From: Pandoraea sputorum
GTDB taxonomy: Bacteria; Pseudomonadota; Gammaproteobacteria; Burkholderiales; Burkholderiaceae
DNA length: 64,000 nucleotides
Direction of reading: 5' to 3'
Assembly (NCBI RefSeq): GCF_000814845.2
Contig: NZ_CP010431.2
Span: 3,472,001-3,536,000 of the forward strand
Shown: one piece after another, positions 34,718 through 44,128 of the stretch
How positions within the stretch are numbered: position 1 is the first letter of the stretch
Layout: each line of letters begins with the position of its first letter
Translations under genes and position numbers: made by a program
Notes under the pieces: generated by a model
Told to the model about the DNA's origin: nothing
The model's input: the letters and a program-made list of their open reading frames with translations, nothing else
Databases searched by the model: none

Positions 34718-35254
34718 TTAGCGAGCAGATGAGATGTCCGGCGTTCCCAGCCAGTCACGTAGTACAAGCCAGGCGTCGCGTTTGGTCGCGAACGGGATCG
34801 TATAGGCGGGGCTGCTCGACGGGAGCAGTACGACCGGCAACGGCACGTTGCCCTGGGCGAGCGCACGCTGGCCGATGCGCGCTGCCGTGCCGCCGTTGAA
34901 AGCGACCGCTCGCAGCGACGGCAAGGTGCTGATCAGGCCCGCGAGGTCGCTGCCCGCATGCAAGCGGATGTTGCTATCGAGACTCCCCTCGCGACGCGCC
35001 TCTGCCACCACATCCCAAAGCCCCACGCCGTGTGCACGCAGCACATCGAGGCGTGCGTCGTAGGGCAGCGTCGGCAGGGATTCGCCCAGGACCTCGCCCA
35101 CCAGATGCCAGAAACGATTCTGTGGATGGGCGTAGTACTGCTGGTGCGCGAGCGAGACCTCGCCCGGTAAACTGCCGAGGATCAGGACACGCGTGTGGGC
35201 GTCCACCACCGGCGGAAAGTTGCGTTTGAGTTGGGGCGCGGACGGCGTCGGCAT
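34718..35254 (-). CDS. Family 6-like uracil/hypoxanthine DNA glycosylase
   Basis: 178 aa. VLILGSLPGEVSLAHQQYYAHPQNRFWHLV is the motif-1 region of the G/U-mismatch UDG superfamily in the form seen in family 6 (hypoxanthine DNA glycosylase, HDG), and LLPSSSPAYT is motif 2. Such enzymes excise deaminated bases (hypoxanthine or uracil). Translation from the ATG 35254 fits the family; a longer frame would overlap ubiC. It lies 5 bp after ubiC and is probably co-expressed. Confidence 0.82.
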   Translation of the reverse strand: MPTPSAPQLKRNFPPVVDAHTRVLILGSLPGEVSLAHQQYYAHPQNRFWHLVGEVLGESLPTLPYDARLDVLRAHGVGLWDVVAEARREGSLDSNIRLHAGSDLAGLISTLPSLRAVAFNGGTAARIGQRALAQGNVPLPVVLLPSSSPAYTIPFATKRDAWLVLRDWLGTPDISSAR

Positions 35255-35259
35255 GATGC

Positions 35260-35856
35260 TCAATTGCTCACCGTCTCGCCATGCATGGCTTGCAAACGAC
35301 GCCAGAAGCGCGGCAGAAACGCTTCGGTGACGAGCAGCGGCGCACCATGACGCACGAACACCGAACGACGCGCCCACAACCGCGCGCGCGGGTTGGCACC
35401 CATGAGCGGGTCGCGTGCATCGCGTCGCGCACGACCGTGCAACAGATGGTGTGGGCCGAGCGGACTGGACACCAGAACGGAACGCGTGACCGTGGGATCG
35501 TGATAGAGCAGATCGGCGAGCGGACGGGTACGCAGGCGACGCATCGCCTGCCAGATCGAACGGCTATGCGTGAGCGGCGTGACGCTGTGCGCCACGACGA
35601 CAGGCTCGTCGTCAACTAGCAGGATGACGTCGCGCGCCCACATCGGCGTACGCAACGGCACGCCAATCGCACGGCATTGATCTGCATCGGCGGGCATCAC
35701 ACGTTCGGCCACGACCCGCACGCTCACACGGCCGAGCGTGGACAAATGGCGCGTGAGCGCGCCGCCCCGGGTCAACCAGTCTTTGTGACGACGCGACAGC
35801 GCCGGTGCCGGGACAGCCTGCCAGCGCCGCCCGCTTACATCGAATCGGAAAGTCAT
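35260..35856 (-). CDS. ubiC: Chorismate--pyruvate lyase
   Basis: 198 aa. UbiC converts chorismate to 4-hydroxybenzoate plus pyruvate, the first committed step of ubiquinone synthesis. Landmarks are LTRGGALTRHLSTLG, RTPMWARDVILLVDDEPVVVAHSV, LADLLYHDPTVTRS and the C-terminal SVFVRHGAPLLVTEAFLP. It is Arg-rich but of normal length. It lies downstream of htpG, behind a terminator, and is followed by the DNA glycosylase gene; ubiA is not in the window. Confidence 0.9.
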   Translation of the reverse strand: MTFRFDVSGRRWQAVPAPALSRRHKDWLTRGGALTRHLSTLGRVSVRVVAERVMPADADQCRAIGVPLRTPMWARDVILLVDDEPVVVAHSVTPLTHSRSIWQAMRRLRTRPLADLLYHDPTVTRSVLVSSPLGPHHLLHGRARRDARDPLMGANPRARLWARRSVFVRHGAPLLVTEAFLPRFWRRLQAMHGETVSN

Positions 35857-35973
35857 GGCTCGGCATTATAAGGGGGCAACGTGTCCGCGCGCCGCTCACG
35901 CAACCACCGGTCTGCCGCGTGCCGCACCCCTGCAAACAAAGGCCCTGTCGACCTTCGCCGGATTCCGTCAGAC

Positions 35974-36012
35974 AAGAAAAAGCCCCCGCGACATTTCGTC
36001 ACGGGGGCCTTC
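35974..36012 (-). terminator. Terminator of htpG
   Basis: On the minus strand ggcccccgtgac and g(t)cgcgggggc pair and are followed by TTTTTC. It lies 69 bp after the htpG stop. Confidence 0.8.
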
Positions 36013-36080
36013 ATCGCTTCGCGCACAACACTACGCCGACGGCGTTACGTCAAAACCTTCCCGCCGTTTGCGCTACGCAA

Positions 36081-37967
36081 TCAACGTGCAGACAGCAGCA
36101 ACGCGTTGGTACGCTTCACGAACGCCGCCGGATCTTCCAGATTGCCGCCTTCGGCCAGCAACGCCTGCTCGAACAAGAGTTGCGTCCAGTCGGAGAGGTC
36201 GGCGCTCTCGGCCGTGAGACGCTTGATCAGCGCATGTTCCGGGTTGATCTCGAGAATCGGACGGAACTCCGGCATCTTTTGACCGGCCGCCTTCATCAGG
36301 CGCTGAAGCGTGCCGCTCATGTCGTTCTCGTCGGACACCAGACACGACGGCGAATCGGTCAGACGGAACGTCACCCGCACATCCTTGGCCTTGTCGGCGA
36401 GCACTTCCTTCATCTTTTCGACGAGCGGCTTGAGGTCGTCACTGGTCTTCTCCTGCGCTTCCTTTTCGCTGGCGTCTTCCAGCGAACCCAGGTCGAGATC
36501 ACCGCGCGCCACGCTCACGAGTGCCTTGCCGTCGAACTCATGGACGTACGAGAGCATCCATTCGTCCACACGGTCGGTCAGCAGCAGCACTTCCACACCC
36601 TTCTTGCGGAACACCTCAAGATGCGGGCTGTGACTTGCGGCCACCCAGCTCTCTGCCGTCACGTAGTAAATCTTGTCCTGACCTTCCTTCATGCGGCTCA
36701 CGTAGTCGGCAAGCGATACCGTCTGCTCGGCCGAATCGTTGTGCGTGCTCGCGAAACGCAGCAGCTTGGCGATGCGCTCGCGGTTGGCCTGGTCTTCGCC
36801 CGTGCCTTCCTTGAGTACCTGACCGAATGCACCCCAGAACTGCGTGTACTTATCCTGCTGGTTCTCTGCCAGATCTTCCAGCAAACCGAGCACGCGCTTC
36901 GCACACCCTTCGCGGATGGCCTTCACATCGCGGCTTTCCTGAAGAATTTCTCGCGAGACGTTCAGCGGCAGATCTGCCGAATCGACGACCCCGCGCACAA
37001 AGCGAAGGTAGTTCGGGAGGAGCTGCTCCGCATCGTCCATGATGAAGACGCGCTTTACGTACAGCTTCAGGCCACCTTGCGAGTTGCGATCCCACAGGTC
37101 GTACGGCGCGTGGCCGGGCACATACAGCAGTTGCGTATATTCGCTGCGACCCTCTACGCGGTTATGCGTCCATGCCAGCGGCGCTTGCATGTCGTGCGCG
37201 ATGTGCTGGTAGAACTGCGTGTACTGCTCGTCGGTGATCTCGCTCTTGCTACGGGTCCAAAGCGCGCTCGCCTGATTGACGGTCTCGTCCGTCTCAGCGG
37301 GGACCATCGCCTGCTTTTCTTCGTCCCACGACTCGCCGCGCATCACGATCGGCAGCGAAATATGATCGGAATACTTGCGGATGATCGATTGCAATTGCCA
37401 AGACGACAGCAACTCGTCTTCGCCCTCACGCAGATGAAGCGTGATGGCGGTGCCGCGCGGCGCGCGCTCGATGGTCTCGACCGAGAAGTCGCCCTCGCCC
37501 GCCGACGACCAGCGCACGCCCTCTGCGGCGGGCAGCCCGGCGCGACGCGATTCGACCGTCATGCGGTCGGCGACGATGAAGCCTGAGTAGAAACCCACAC
37601 CGAACTGACCGATCAGCGCTGCGTCCTTCTGCTGATCGCCAGACAGGTTCGAGAAGAATTCCTTGGTGCCGGACTTGGCAATGGTGCCGAGGTGCGCAAC
37701 GGCTTCATCGCGGCTCATGCCGATGCCGTTGTCCTCGATGGTGATGGTGCGGGCGTCCTTGTCGAACGACACGCGAATCTTGAGTTCCGGATCCTGCTCG
37801 TACAGCGCTGCGTTGTTGATCGCTTCGAAGCGCAGCTTGTCGGCGGCATCCGAGGCGTTGGAGATCAGCTCGCGCAGGAAGATTTCCTTGTTGCTGTACA
37901 GCGAATGAATCATCAGTTGCAGAAGCTGTTTGACTTCTGCCTGAAAGCTCATGGTTTCTTGCGCCAT
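36081..37967 (-). CDS. htpG: Molecular chaperone HtpG (Hsp90)
   Basis: 628 aa. The GHKL ATPase domain has [48 protein letters not shown] and GQFGVGFYS, followed by the middle domain and a dimerisation domain of normal length. It is a dimeric cytosolic Hsp90 that remodels clients with DnaK. An AGGG lies about 9 bp before the ATG 37967; the ATG five codons on is an alternative. A heat-shock promoter sits 112-140 bp upstream. Confidence 0.97.
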   Translation of the reverse strand: MAQETMSFQAEVKQLLQLMIHSLYSNKEIFLRELISNASDAADKLRFEAINNAALYEQDPELKIRVSFDKDARTITIEDNGIGMSRDEAVAHLGTIAKSGTKEFFSNLSGDQQKDAALIGQFGVGFYSGFIVADRMTVESRRAGLPAAEGVRWSSAGEGDFSVETIERAPRGTAITLHLREGEDELLSSWQLQSIIRKYSDHISLPIVMRGESWDEEKQAMVPAETDETVNQASALWTRSKSEITDEQYTQFYQHIAHDMQAPLAWTHNRVEGRSEYTQLLYVPGHAPYDLWDRNSQGGLKLYVKRVFIMDDAEQLLPNYLRFVRGVVDSADLPLNVSREILQESRDVKAIREGCAKRVLGLLEDLAENQQDKYTQFWGAFGQVLKEGTGEDQANRERIAKLLRFASTHNDSAEQTVSLADYVSRMKEGQDKIYYVTAESWVAASHSPHLEVFRKKGVEVLLLTDRVDEWMLSYVHEFDGKALVSVARGDLDLGSLEDASEKEAQEKTSDDLKPLVEKMKEVLADKAKDVRVTFRLTDSPSCLVSDENDMSGTLQRLMKAAGQKMPEFRPILEINPEHALIKRLTAESADLSDWTQLLFEQALLAEGGNLEDPAAFVKRTNALLLSAR

Positions 37968-38078
37968 GGTCGGGAACCCTCATGAATCGGTGAGATGAAT
38001 GGAATGTCCAGCGTGTCAGCCTGGACCGCCGCCGGGCGCCGTTGCGCGCGCGCTGCCGCAACGGCGGTACAGGTCGGA

Positions 38079-38107
38079 ACATAGGGACGGGCGGCGCGCA
38101 TTTCAAG
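38079..38107 (-). promoter_or_regulatory. Sigma-32 (RpoH) promoter of htpG
   Basis: On the minus strand CTTGAAA (38101-38107) and CCCTATGT (38079-38086) are separated by 14 bp. The E. coli consensus is CTTGAAA-N11-16-CCCCATnT, so the -35 is perfect and the -10 has one mismatch in its core. Confidence 0.8.
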
Positions 38108-38237
38108 GCCGCCAACAAGGTTATTTCAGCGCTATTTTGCTGACGAATGGGCGAAGTTAGCGGAAAAAACGGCAAGACCCGGCAAAAACCCAAAGCATGG
38201 GCGCGAATACGGGCGTACCCGGCACCGTCGCCACCGG

Positions 38238-38267
38238 CTCATGCTGCCTCATGCTGCCTCATGCAGG
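38238..38267. repeat. 10-bp tandem repeat, three units
   Basis: ctcatgctgc occurs at 38238-38247 and 38248-38257, followed by the variant ctcatgcagg (38258-38267). It lies 10 bp past the stop of the MocR gene. No role is apparent. Confidence 0.7.
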
Positions 38268-38276
38268 CATGCTGGC

Positions 38277-39728
38277 TTATGCCGCCAACTCCAATTGCCG
38301 CGACAGGAACGACAACATGGACGGATCGCTGCAACAGGCGATATTCATGCGCATCCATGTACTGGGCGCCTGACGCGGTGAGAACAACGCCCCCGGCGCA
38401 AACAGAAAACCCGCCTCGTGCCCGGCGGCCGCAATGGCGTTGGTGTCGATGCCGGTGTCGGCCCAGAAGAACATGCCGGAGGTCGGTTCGCCGAACATGC
38501 GCAAGCCCATACGCTCCAGATTGCGCCGCGCGCCATCGCGGACCTCGTCAAGACGGGTACGCAACCGCTCCACGTGACGTCGGTAATGCCCTTCGGTCAG
38601 CGCCTTGTAGACGATGCGCTCGTTGATCTCCGGCGTGGTCGATCCCGACAGCATTTTGTGATCGACCAACGTCTTCGCCAACTCGGGTGAACAGGCGACG
38701 AACGCCACACGCAGATTCGCCGCGAGGGTCTTCGAAAAGCTCCCCAGGTAGATCACGCGCTTGAGTTGATCGAGACTCGCCAGACGCGCCACCTGCTGAT
38801 GCGGCGGACACAAATCGCAGTAGATATCGTCTTCCAGCACCATGAAGTCGTACTGCTCGGCGAGACGGAGAATCTGGAATGCGCGGGCGGGCGTCAGCGA
38901 GGTGCCGGTCGGGTTCTGCAGAATCGAATTCAGAATGAGCAACTTGGGACGGTGCTGCTGCACGAGCCGCTCCAGCGCCTGCATGTCGAGGCCATCCGGC
39001 GTATAGGGCACGCCTACGGTATTGGCCCCCTGTGACGCGATGCGGCCGAACACGACGAACCACGCCGGATCGCCGACGAGTACCGTATCACCGGCCCGTA
39101 CGTACAACCGCAACAAGAAGTCCACAGCCTGCGTAATCCCCGACGTCAACACGATCTGGTCGGGCCGCGCACCGATTTCAAGCTCCGCGAGTTGCGTCTG
39201 GAGTTGAACGCGCAGCGGCAGAAAGCCCAGCGGATTGCCTGCCTGGAGCAGATGCGCGCTCGACTGCCGACTCATCGAGCGCATGGCAGAGGTCATCATG
39301 TCCGCGTCGAGCCAGCTCGCAGGCAGATACCCCATGCCCGGGCCGCGCTCGGGGGCCACCTGATGCAGCATGCTGCGCACCAGCCAGGCGACGTCGAGCG
39401 GCCCCTGCGTGACCATCGGTGCGGCCGCATTTTGCGGCGGCATAACCGGTCGCTCGCGTACGTAGAAACCGGAGCCGCGCCGGGCTTCGAGATACCCCTG
39501 TGCCACCAGTCGCTCGTACGCTTCGACAACGGAGAAACGCGAAACGCGTTTGTCTTCCGCCAGCGAGCGGATCGACGGCATACGCATGCCCGGCAGGAAA
39601 ACCCGCTCCTCGATACGCAGCCTTGCCCAATGCACCAACTGATCGACAAGCGTCATTCGCGCGGTATCCAGCGCGGCGTTGTCCGCCAGAATCAGCGGAG
39701 AAATGCGGTTCGTTGTCGTCATCGTCAT
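38277..39728 (-). CDS. MocR-type regulator (GntR DNA-binding domain fused to aminotransferase fold)
   Basis: 483 aa. A GntR winged helix (FLPGMRMPSIRSLAEDKRVSRFSVVEAYERLVAQGYLEARRGSGFYV, about 43-92) is joined to a type I aminotransferase-like domain with the PLP lysine in IYLGSFSKTLAANLRVAF. MocR proteins use PLP or its adduct as an effector and often control PLP, GABA or taurine genes. It is divergent from a DUF2917 gene, with three direct repeats of CTGTAyCGr between them, the kind of operator MocR proteins bind. Confidence 0.9.
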   Translation of the reverse strand: MTMTTTNRISPLILADNAALDTARMTLVDQLVHWARLRIEERVFLPGMRMPSIRSLAEDKRVSRFSVVEAYERLVAQGYLEARRGSGFYVRERPVMPPQNAAAPMVTQGPLDVAWLVRSMLHQVAPERGPGMGYLPASWLDADMMTSAMRSMSRQSSAHLLQAGNPLGFLPLRVQLQTQLAELEIGARPDQIVLTSGITQAVDFLLRLYVRAGDTVLVGDPAWFVVFGRIASQGANTVGVPYTPDGLDMQALERLVQQHRPKLLILNSILQNPTGTSLTPARAFQILRLAEQYDFMVLEDDIYCDLCPPHQQVARLASLDQLKRVIYLGSFSKTLAANLRVAFVACSPELAKTLVDHKMLSGSTTPEINERIVYKALTEGHYRRHVERLRTRLDEVRDGARRNLERMGLRMFGEPTSGMFFWADTGIDTNAIAAAGHEAGFLFAPGALFSPRQAPSTWMRMNIACCSDPSMLSFLSRQLELAA

Positions 39729-39920
39729 TCACCTGTATCGCGCTCCGGCAGGCCACGCGAGATGCACATCACGCGCCGGTCATGCCCGCGCGTGCAGTCC
39801 TTTGGGGAGCAGCGATCGGCGCTCCCCACCCGGTTGACAGCCCCATTCGCATCGAAGTGTCTGCCCCTGCCGCTCATGGATCGCCACTGTACGCCAGCCA
39901 GTTTCCCTGTCAACTCATAA

Positions 39921-39965
39921 CTGTACCGAGAATTACCTCACCATCTGTATCGGTACTGTACCGGA
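39921..39965. promoter_or_regulatory. Direct repeats, candidate MocR operator
   Basis: ctgtaccgag (39921-39930), ctgtatcggt (39945-39954) and ctgtaccgga (39956-39965) are head-to-tail. They stand 38-82 bp before the DUF2917 start, in the divergent region shared with the MocR gene. MocR regulators (for example PdxR) are known to bind direct repeats. Confidence 0.5.
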
Positions 39966-40002
39966 GTTAACCGATAAAGTGTCCTCTCAACTGGAGACCG
40001 CT

Positions 40003-40374
40003 ATGCGTGAAATCCGACTCTTCGAACTGGACCGGGAACAGACTGTCGTCTGGCAGAGCCCGGCTGCCGAACCGCCGCAGTCGCTGCAAGTGTTGCAGGG
40101 CCTGCTCTGGCTCACCGTGGAAGGCGAGCCGCACGACCATTGGCTGCGTGCAGGCGAGAGCTTCGAGATTCGCGGCGGGCAGCGCGTGTGGCTGGGCACC
40201 TGGCAGGAAGGCGCTCGCATGCGTGTGAGTCAGCCTGCGAAGACGCTTTCTGCGTCTGGCAGCCGACGCGTACCGGGCACGGGATTGCGGCTGGTGTGGC
40301 GCAACCTTGCATTGCGCCTGGCTAATCGTACGAAGCGGGCCGACGCAACGGTAGTGCGACTCTCGCGCGGGTAA
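40003..40374 (+). CDS. DUF2917 family protein
   Basis: 123 aa, cupin-like pattern: LQVLQGLLWLTVEGEPHDHWLRAGESFEIRGGQRVWL. The family is uncharacterised. GGAG lies about 7 bp before the ATG 40003; an earlier ATG would add only eight residues. The divergent MocR gene is its likely regulator. The C-terminus is rich in Arg and Leu. Confidence 0.8.
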   Translation: MREIRLFELDREQTVVWQSPAAEPPQSLQVLQGLLWLTVEGEPHDHWLRAGESFEIRGGQRVWLGTWQEGARMRVSQPAKTLSASGSRRVPGTGLRLVWRNLALRLANRTKRADATVVRLSRG

Positions 40375-40517
40375 CGCAGGCAACACTGGACGCGCAGATC
40401 GTGCTGCGGACCGTTCCTGCCGGACTTACCGATGCAGGCCCAGGAAGACGCGGCATCGGCGCGCAGGCAGAGTAAGCTATCGTTTTTTGTCGCCCGTCTT
40501 TGCAGCCCGAACCGAAC

Positions 40518-41204
40518 ATGACCGCACCTCACGCCCTGAAACTGGACCATCTTGTCGTCGCCGCAGAAACGCTGGAAGCGGGCGAAGCGCACGTCATCGA
40601 GCAACTTGGCCTCACGGACGTCGTGCCGCAACGCGGCGGTAAGCACGCGCGCATGGGGACGCACAACAGTTTGCTGGGTCTGTGGGGCGGTGCCTATCTG
40701 GAGATCATCGCCATCGATCCGGAAGCCCCCGCACCGGGCCGTGCGCGCTGGTTCGGACTCGACGACGAGACCGTTCGGGAGCGCCTCGCGCGCGGTCCGT
40801 ACCTTGCGCACTGGGTCGCGCGTGTCGATCGTCCGCGTTCGCTGCCGCGCTGGCAGGCACAGTATCCGCAACGTCTGGCGCCGGTCGTGGCGATGCAGCG
40901 CGGCGCACTGACCTGGCAGATCGGCGTGCCCGACGACGGTAGCCTGCCGTCGTGGCAAGGTGTGGGGCAGGGTCTGCTGCCTACGCTGATCCAGTGGGAT
41001 TCGCCGCAACATCCGGCAGATGCACTGCCGTGCGCGGATTGCGCTGTCACCACGCTGCGTGGATTCCATCCGCAGGCAACGGTGATCGCAGAACAATTGC
41101 AGTGGCTGGGTGCCGATGCCCTCGTCAACGTCGAAGCGACGCTGGTCGAGCCGTCGCTCGCCGCAGAAATCGAAACCCCCAACGGTCCGCGCACCTTGCG
41201 TTAG
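40518..41204 (+). CDS. VOC-family (glyoxalase-like) protein
   Basis: 228 aa. LKLDHLVVAAETLEAGEAHVIEQLGL, GTHNSLLGLWGGAYLEIIAIDPEAP and a C-terminal ADALVNVEATLVEPSLAAEIETPNGPRTL fit the Glyoxalase_3 branch of VOC enzymes. His16 and Glu67 are candidate metal ligands. Substrate unknown. An upstream TTG would add six residues. It begins a same-strand run with a DMT exporter, an aminotransferase and RidA. Confidence 0.8.
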   Translation: MTAPHALKLDHLVVAAETLEAGEAHVIEQLGLTDVVPQRGGKHARMGTHNSLLGLWGGAYLEIIAIDPEAPAPGRARWFGLDDETVRERLARGPYLAHWVARVDRPRSLPRWQAQYPQRLAPVVAMQRGALTWQIGVPDDGSLPSWQGVGQGLLPTLIQWDSPQHPADALPCADCAVTTLRGFHPQATVIAEQLQWLGADALVNVEATLVEPSLAAEIETPNGPRTLR

Positions 41205-41281
41205 GCCATAACCGATCCCAACGCCCGGCACAGAGCATGGCGGGCGGACAACATAGAAACAGAGAACCACGAGGCGACACC

Positions 41282-42178
41282 ATGAATTCGCGCGAATCCC
41301 GGGGCATGCTGATCGGATTGATCGGCGTGCTCATCTTCAGTCTGACGTTGCCCATGACGCGCATCGTCGTGGCGGAGGTCAATCCGCTGCTTAACGGACT
41401 GGGGCGCGCGCTGGTGGCAGCCGTCTTCGCGGGCGCGCTGCTCTGGTGGCGCAAGGAACCGTGGCCGACGTGGCCGCAGGTCAAGAGTCTGGCTATCACC
41501 TCGCTCGGCGTGATCATCGCCTTCCCCGTTTTCTCGGCATGGGCCATGAAAACCATCCCCGCATCTCACGGGGCCGTGGTCAACGGCCTGCAACCGTTCT
41601 TCGTCGCGATTTACGCATATTGGCTGGGCGGCGAACGTCCTTCGCGTGGCTTCTGGGTGTTTGCCTTGCTCGGCAGCGCCCTCGTCGTTGCCTTCGCGCT
41701 TCGTGCTGGTGGCGGCAGCCTCCATGCGGCGGACGGACTGATGCTGCTTGCCATCGTCATCGGCGCGCTGGGTTATGCAGAGGGCGGCAAGCTCGCGCGC
41801 GACATGGGCGGCTGGCAAGTGATCTGCTGGGCACTCGTCGTATCCGCACCGGTGTTGCTGGTGCCGGTCGGCTGGCTTGCGTGGCAGCAACCGTGGCCTG
41901 TGAGCGGCAAGGCCTGGGGCGCGTTCGCCTATGTCACCCTCTTCTCGCAGTTCATCGGCTTCTTCGCCTGGTATGCCGGTCTCGCCATGGGCGGAATCGC
42001 GCGCGTAGGCCAAGTACAATTGCTTCAGATTTTCTTCACGATTGCGTTGTCCGCGCTCTTTTTCGGCGAACAAGTCGATGCGGTCACCTGGTTGTTTGCC
42101 GCCGGTGTCGTACTGACCATCGCACTCGGTAAAAACATGAAGATCGGCGCCTCGCGACTCACGGGCAAACCGGTCTGA
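41282..42178 (+). CDS. EamA/DMT-family transporter
   Basis: 298 aa with ten membrane helices in two repeats. MKTIPASHGAVVNGLQPFFVAIYAYWLGGERPS and GGIARVGQVQLLQIFFTIALSALFFGEQVD are the conserved ends of the repeats. It probably exports an amino acid or related metabolite. The ATG 41282 is used because the open frame upstream overlaps the VOC gene in another frame. The next gene is a PLP aminotransferase. Confidence 0.85.
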   Translation: MNSRESRGMLIGLIGVLIFSLTLPMTRIVVAEVNPLLNGLGRALVAAVFAGALLWWRKEPWPTWPQVKSLAITSLGVIIAFPVFSAWAMKTIPASHGAVVNGLQPFFVAIYAYWLGGERPSRGFWVFALLGSALVVAFALRAGGGSLHAADGLMLLAIVIGALGYAEGGKLARDMGGWQVICWALVVSAPVLLVPVGWLAWQQPWPVSGKAWGAFAYVTLFSQFIGFFAWYAGLAMGGIARVGQVQLLQIFFTIALSALFFGEQVDAVTWLFAAGVVLTIALGKNMKIGASRLTGKPV

Positions 42179-42319
42179 CGACCCATCGCGGCGCATGCGA
42201 TCCCTGCGCCGCGATGAGTCAGCCCCCTGACGTTGCGCCTGCCTTCACGCGCCCGGCACCCGCAACGTTCGATACTCGCGGCCGCTCAGAAAAGGCCGCA
42301 CTCTCACAGCGAGACCATC

Positions 42320-43510
42320 ATGCACGATTGGCAATATTCCGAACGCGCCCGTAATCTGACCAGTTCGGCCATTCGCGAAATTCTCAAGGTAACCGAGCGC
42401 CCGGACGTCATTTCCTTTGCTGGCGGCCTGCCCTCGCCCGCCACGTTTCCTGTCGCACAAATGCGTGCTGCCGCTGATCGCGTCCTGACCGAATCGCCGC
42501 AAGCGGCGCTGCAATACAGCGCAACGGAAGGCTTCGCGCCCCTGCGCGAATGGGTCGCCAAGCGTTACTCACGCGACGGCCTGACGCTTGCGCCTGAGAA
42601 CGTACTGATCACCACCGGTTCGCAGCAAGGCCTCGATCTGATCGGCAAGATCTTCATCGACGAAGGCAGCCGCGTCCTTGTTGAAGCACCGAGCTATCTG
42701 GGCGCACTGCAATCGTTTTCGCTGTTCGCACCGAAGTACGTGCCGGTGCCGACCGACGATCACGGCCTTCTGCCCGAGGCGCTGACGTCGGCGCTGGTGG
42801 CGGGCGCGCGCTTCCTGTACGCGATGCCCAACTTCCAGAATCCGACGGGACGACGCCTGCCGATGGCACGCCGCGAGGCGCTGGCCGCCATCGCCAAACG
42901 CGACGGCCTGGCCATCATCGAAGACGATCCTTACGGTGAACTCGACTACGAAGGCCAGCGTTTGCCGAGCCTCATGTCCCTCGCACCGGAGCATGTGCTG
43001 TACATGGGGTCGTTCTCCAAGGTGCTCGCACCCGGGTTGCGACTCGGTTTCATCATTGGCCCGAAGGCGGTGATTGCCAAGCTCGTGCAGGCCAAGCAGG
43101 CCGCCGATCTGCATACGCCCAGCCTGACGCAACGCATCGCGTACGAAGTGGTCAAGGATGGCTTTCTCGATACGCACATCCCGTCGATTCGCATGCTCTA
43201 CGCCGCACAAGCGCAGGCCATGCTCGCTTCGCTGAAGAAGCACATGCCGACCGATGCTACGTGGACCACGCCCGCAGGCGGCATGTTCATCTGGTTGACA
43301 TTGCCCGCGGGCATCGACACCATGCAGTTGCTGGAAAAAGCGATCGCACAGAATGTCGCGTTCGTGCCCGGCGCGCCCTTCTATGTGGGCACGCCGCAAT
43401 CGAACACGCTTCGACTGTCGTTCGTCACGGTGCCGCCCGAGAAAATCGAAATCGGTGTCGCGCGTCTTGGCGCGCTGATCGCCGACGCGCTCACGCGCCG
43501 CGCTGCTTGA
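42320..43510 (+). CDS. PLP-dependent aminotransferase (2-aminoadipate/LysN-like group)
   Basis: 396 aa, fold type I. SFAGGLPSPATFP, NFQNPTGRRLP and the Schiff-base lysine in YMGSFSKVLAPGLRLGFI match stand-alone MocR-like aminotransferases of the 2-aminoadipate transaminase group; no DNA-binding domain is attached. The exact amino acid is not evident. RidA follows 81 bp downstream, which fits enamine production during catalysis. Confidence 0.85.
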   Translation: MHDWQYSERARNLTSSAIREILKVTERPDVISFAGGLPSPATFPVAQMRAAADRVLTESPQAALQYSATEGFAPLREWVAKRYSRDGLTLAPENVLITTGSQQGLDLIGKIFIDEGSRVLVEAPSYLGALQSFSLFAPKYVPVPTDDHGLLPEALTSALVAGARFLYAMPNFQNPTGRRLPMARREALAAIAKRDGLAIIEDDPYGELDYEGQRLPSLMSLAPEHVLYMGSFSKVLAPGLRLGFIIGPKAVIAKLVQAKQAADLHTPSLTQRIAYEVVKDGFLDTHIPSIRMLYAAQAQAMLASLKKHMPTDATWTTPAGGMFIWLTLPAGIDTMQLLEKAIAQNVAFVPGAPFYVGTPQSNTLRLSFVTVPPEKIEIGVARLGALIADALTRRAA

Positions 43511-43591
43511 GCGACCTGAGCCGCGTGAGCTACCACCGGATTCGATCGATCCGCGATTTGAACCATTAACGAATTTGCAAGGAAGCCGTAC

Positions 43592-44047
43592 ATGTCCGTC
43601 TACGACAAACTGAAGCAACTGGGTATCGAACTGCCGTCGTCCGCCGCCCCCGCCGCCGCTTACGTGATGGCCGCACAGACCGGCAACACCGTATTCCTCT
43701 CGGGCCACTTGCCCAAGAAGGACGGCAAGATCTGGACCGGCAAGCTCGGTCAGGACGTGAGCGTCGAAGACGGCAAGGCTGCGGCGCGCGCCACCGCCAT
43801 CGAACTGATCGCCACGTTGCACGCCCACACGGGCGACCTGAACAAGGTCAAGCGCATTGTGAAGCTGATGAGCCTCGTGAACTCGACGCAAGAATTCACC
43901 GAGCAGCATCTGGTGACGAACGGCGCATCGGAACTGTTCGGCGAAGTCTTCGGCGACGCTGGCAAGCACGCCCGCTCGGCCTTCGGCGTGGCGCAGATTC
44001 CGTTGGGCGCGTGTGTCGAAATCGAACTGATCGCCGAACTTGCCTGA
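43592..44047 (+). CDS. RidA family (YjgF/YER057c/UK114) protein
   Basis: 151 aa of the longer RidA subgroup. GNTVFLSGHLPKKDGKIWTGKLGQDVSVEDGKAAARATAIELIATL and a C-terminal RSAFGVAQIPLGACVEIELIAEL are typical. RidA proteins hydrolyse reactive 2-aminoacrylate-type enamines/imines released by PLP enzymes. AGGA lies before the ATG. It is the last gene of the run and is followed by a terminator. Confidence 0.9.
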   Translation: MSVYDKLKQLGIELPSSAAPAAAYVMAAQTGNTVFLSGHLPKKDGKIWTGKLGQDVSVEDGKAAARATAIELIATLHAHTGDLNKVKRIVKLMSLVNSTQEFTEQHLVTNGASELFGEVFGDAGKHARSAFGVAQIPLGACVEIELIAELA

Positions 44048-44070
44048 CGGCGTCACGGCATCACGGCATA

Positions 44071-44104
44071 CGACAACAGCCACCCGAGGGTGGCTGTTGT
44101 TTTA
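44071..44104 (+). terminator. Terminator after the RidA gene
   Basis: acaacagccaccc and gggtggctgttgt form a 13-bp stem with a 3-nt loop, followed by TTT on the plus strand. Confidence 0.82.
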
Positions 44105-44128
44105 TGGGGATGCGGGTGCCGGTGACGG

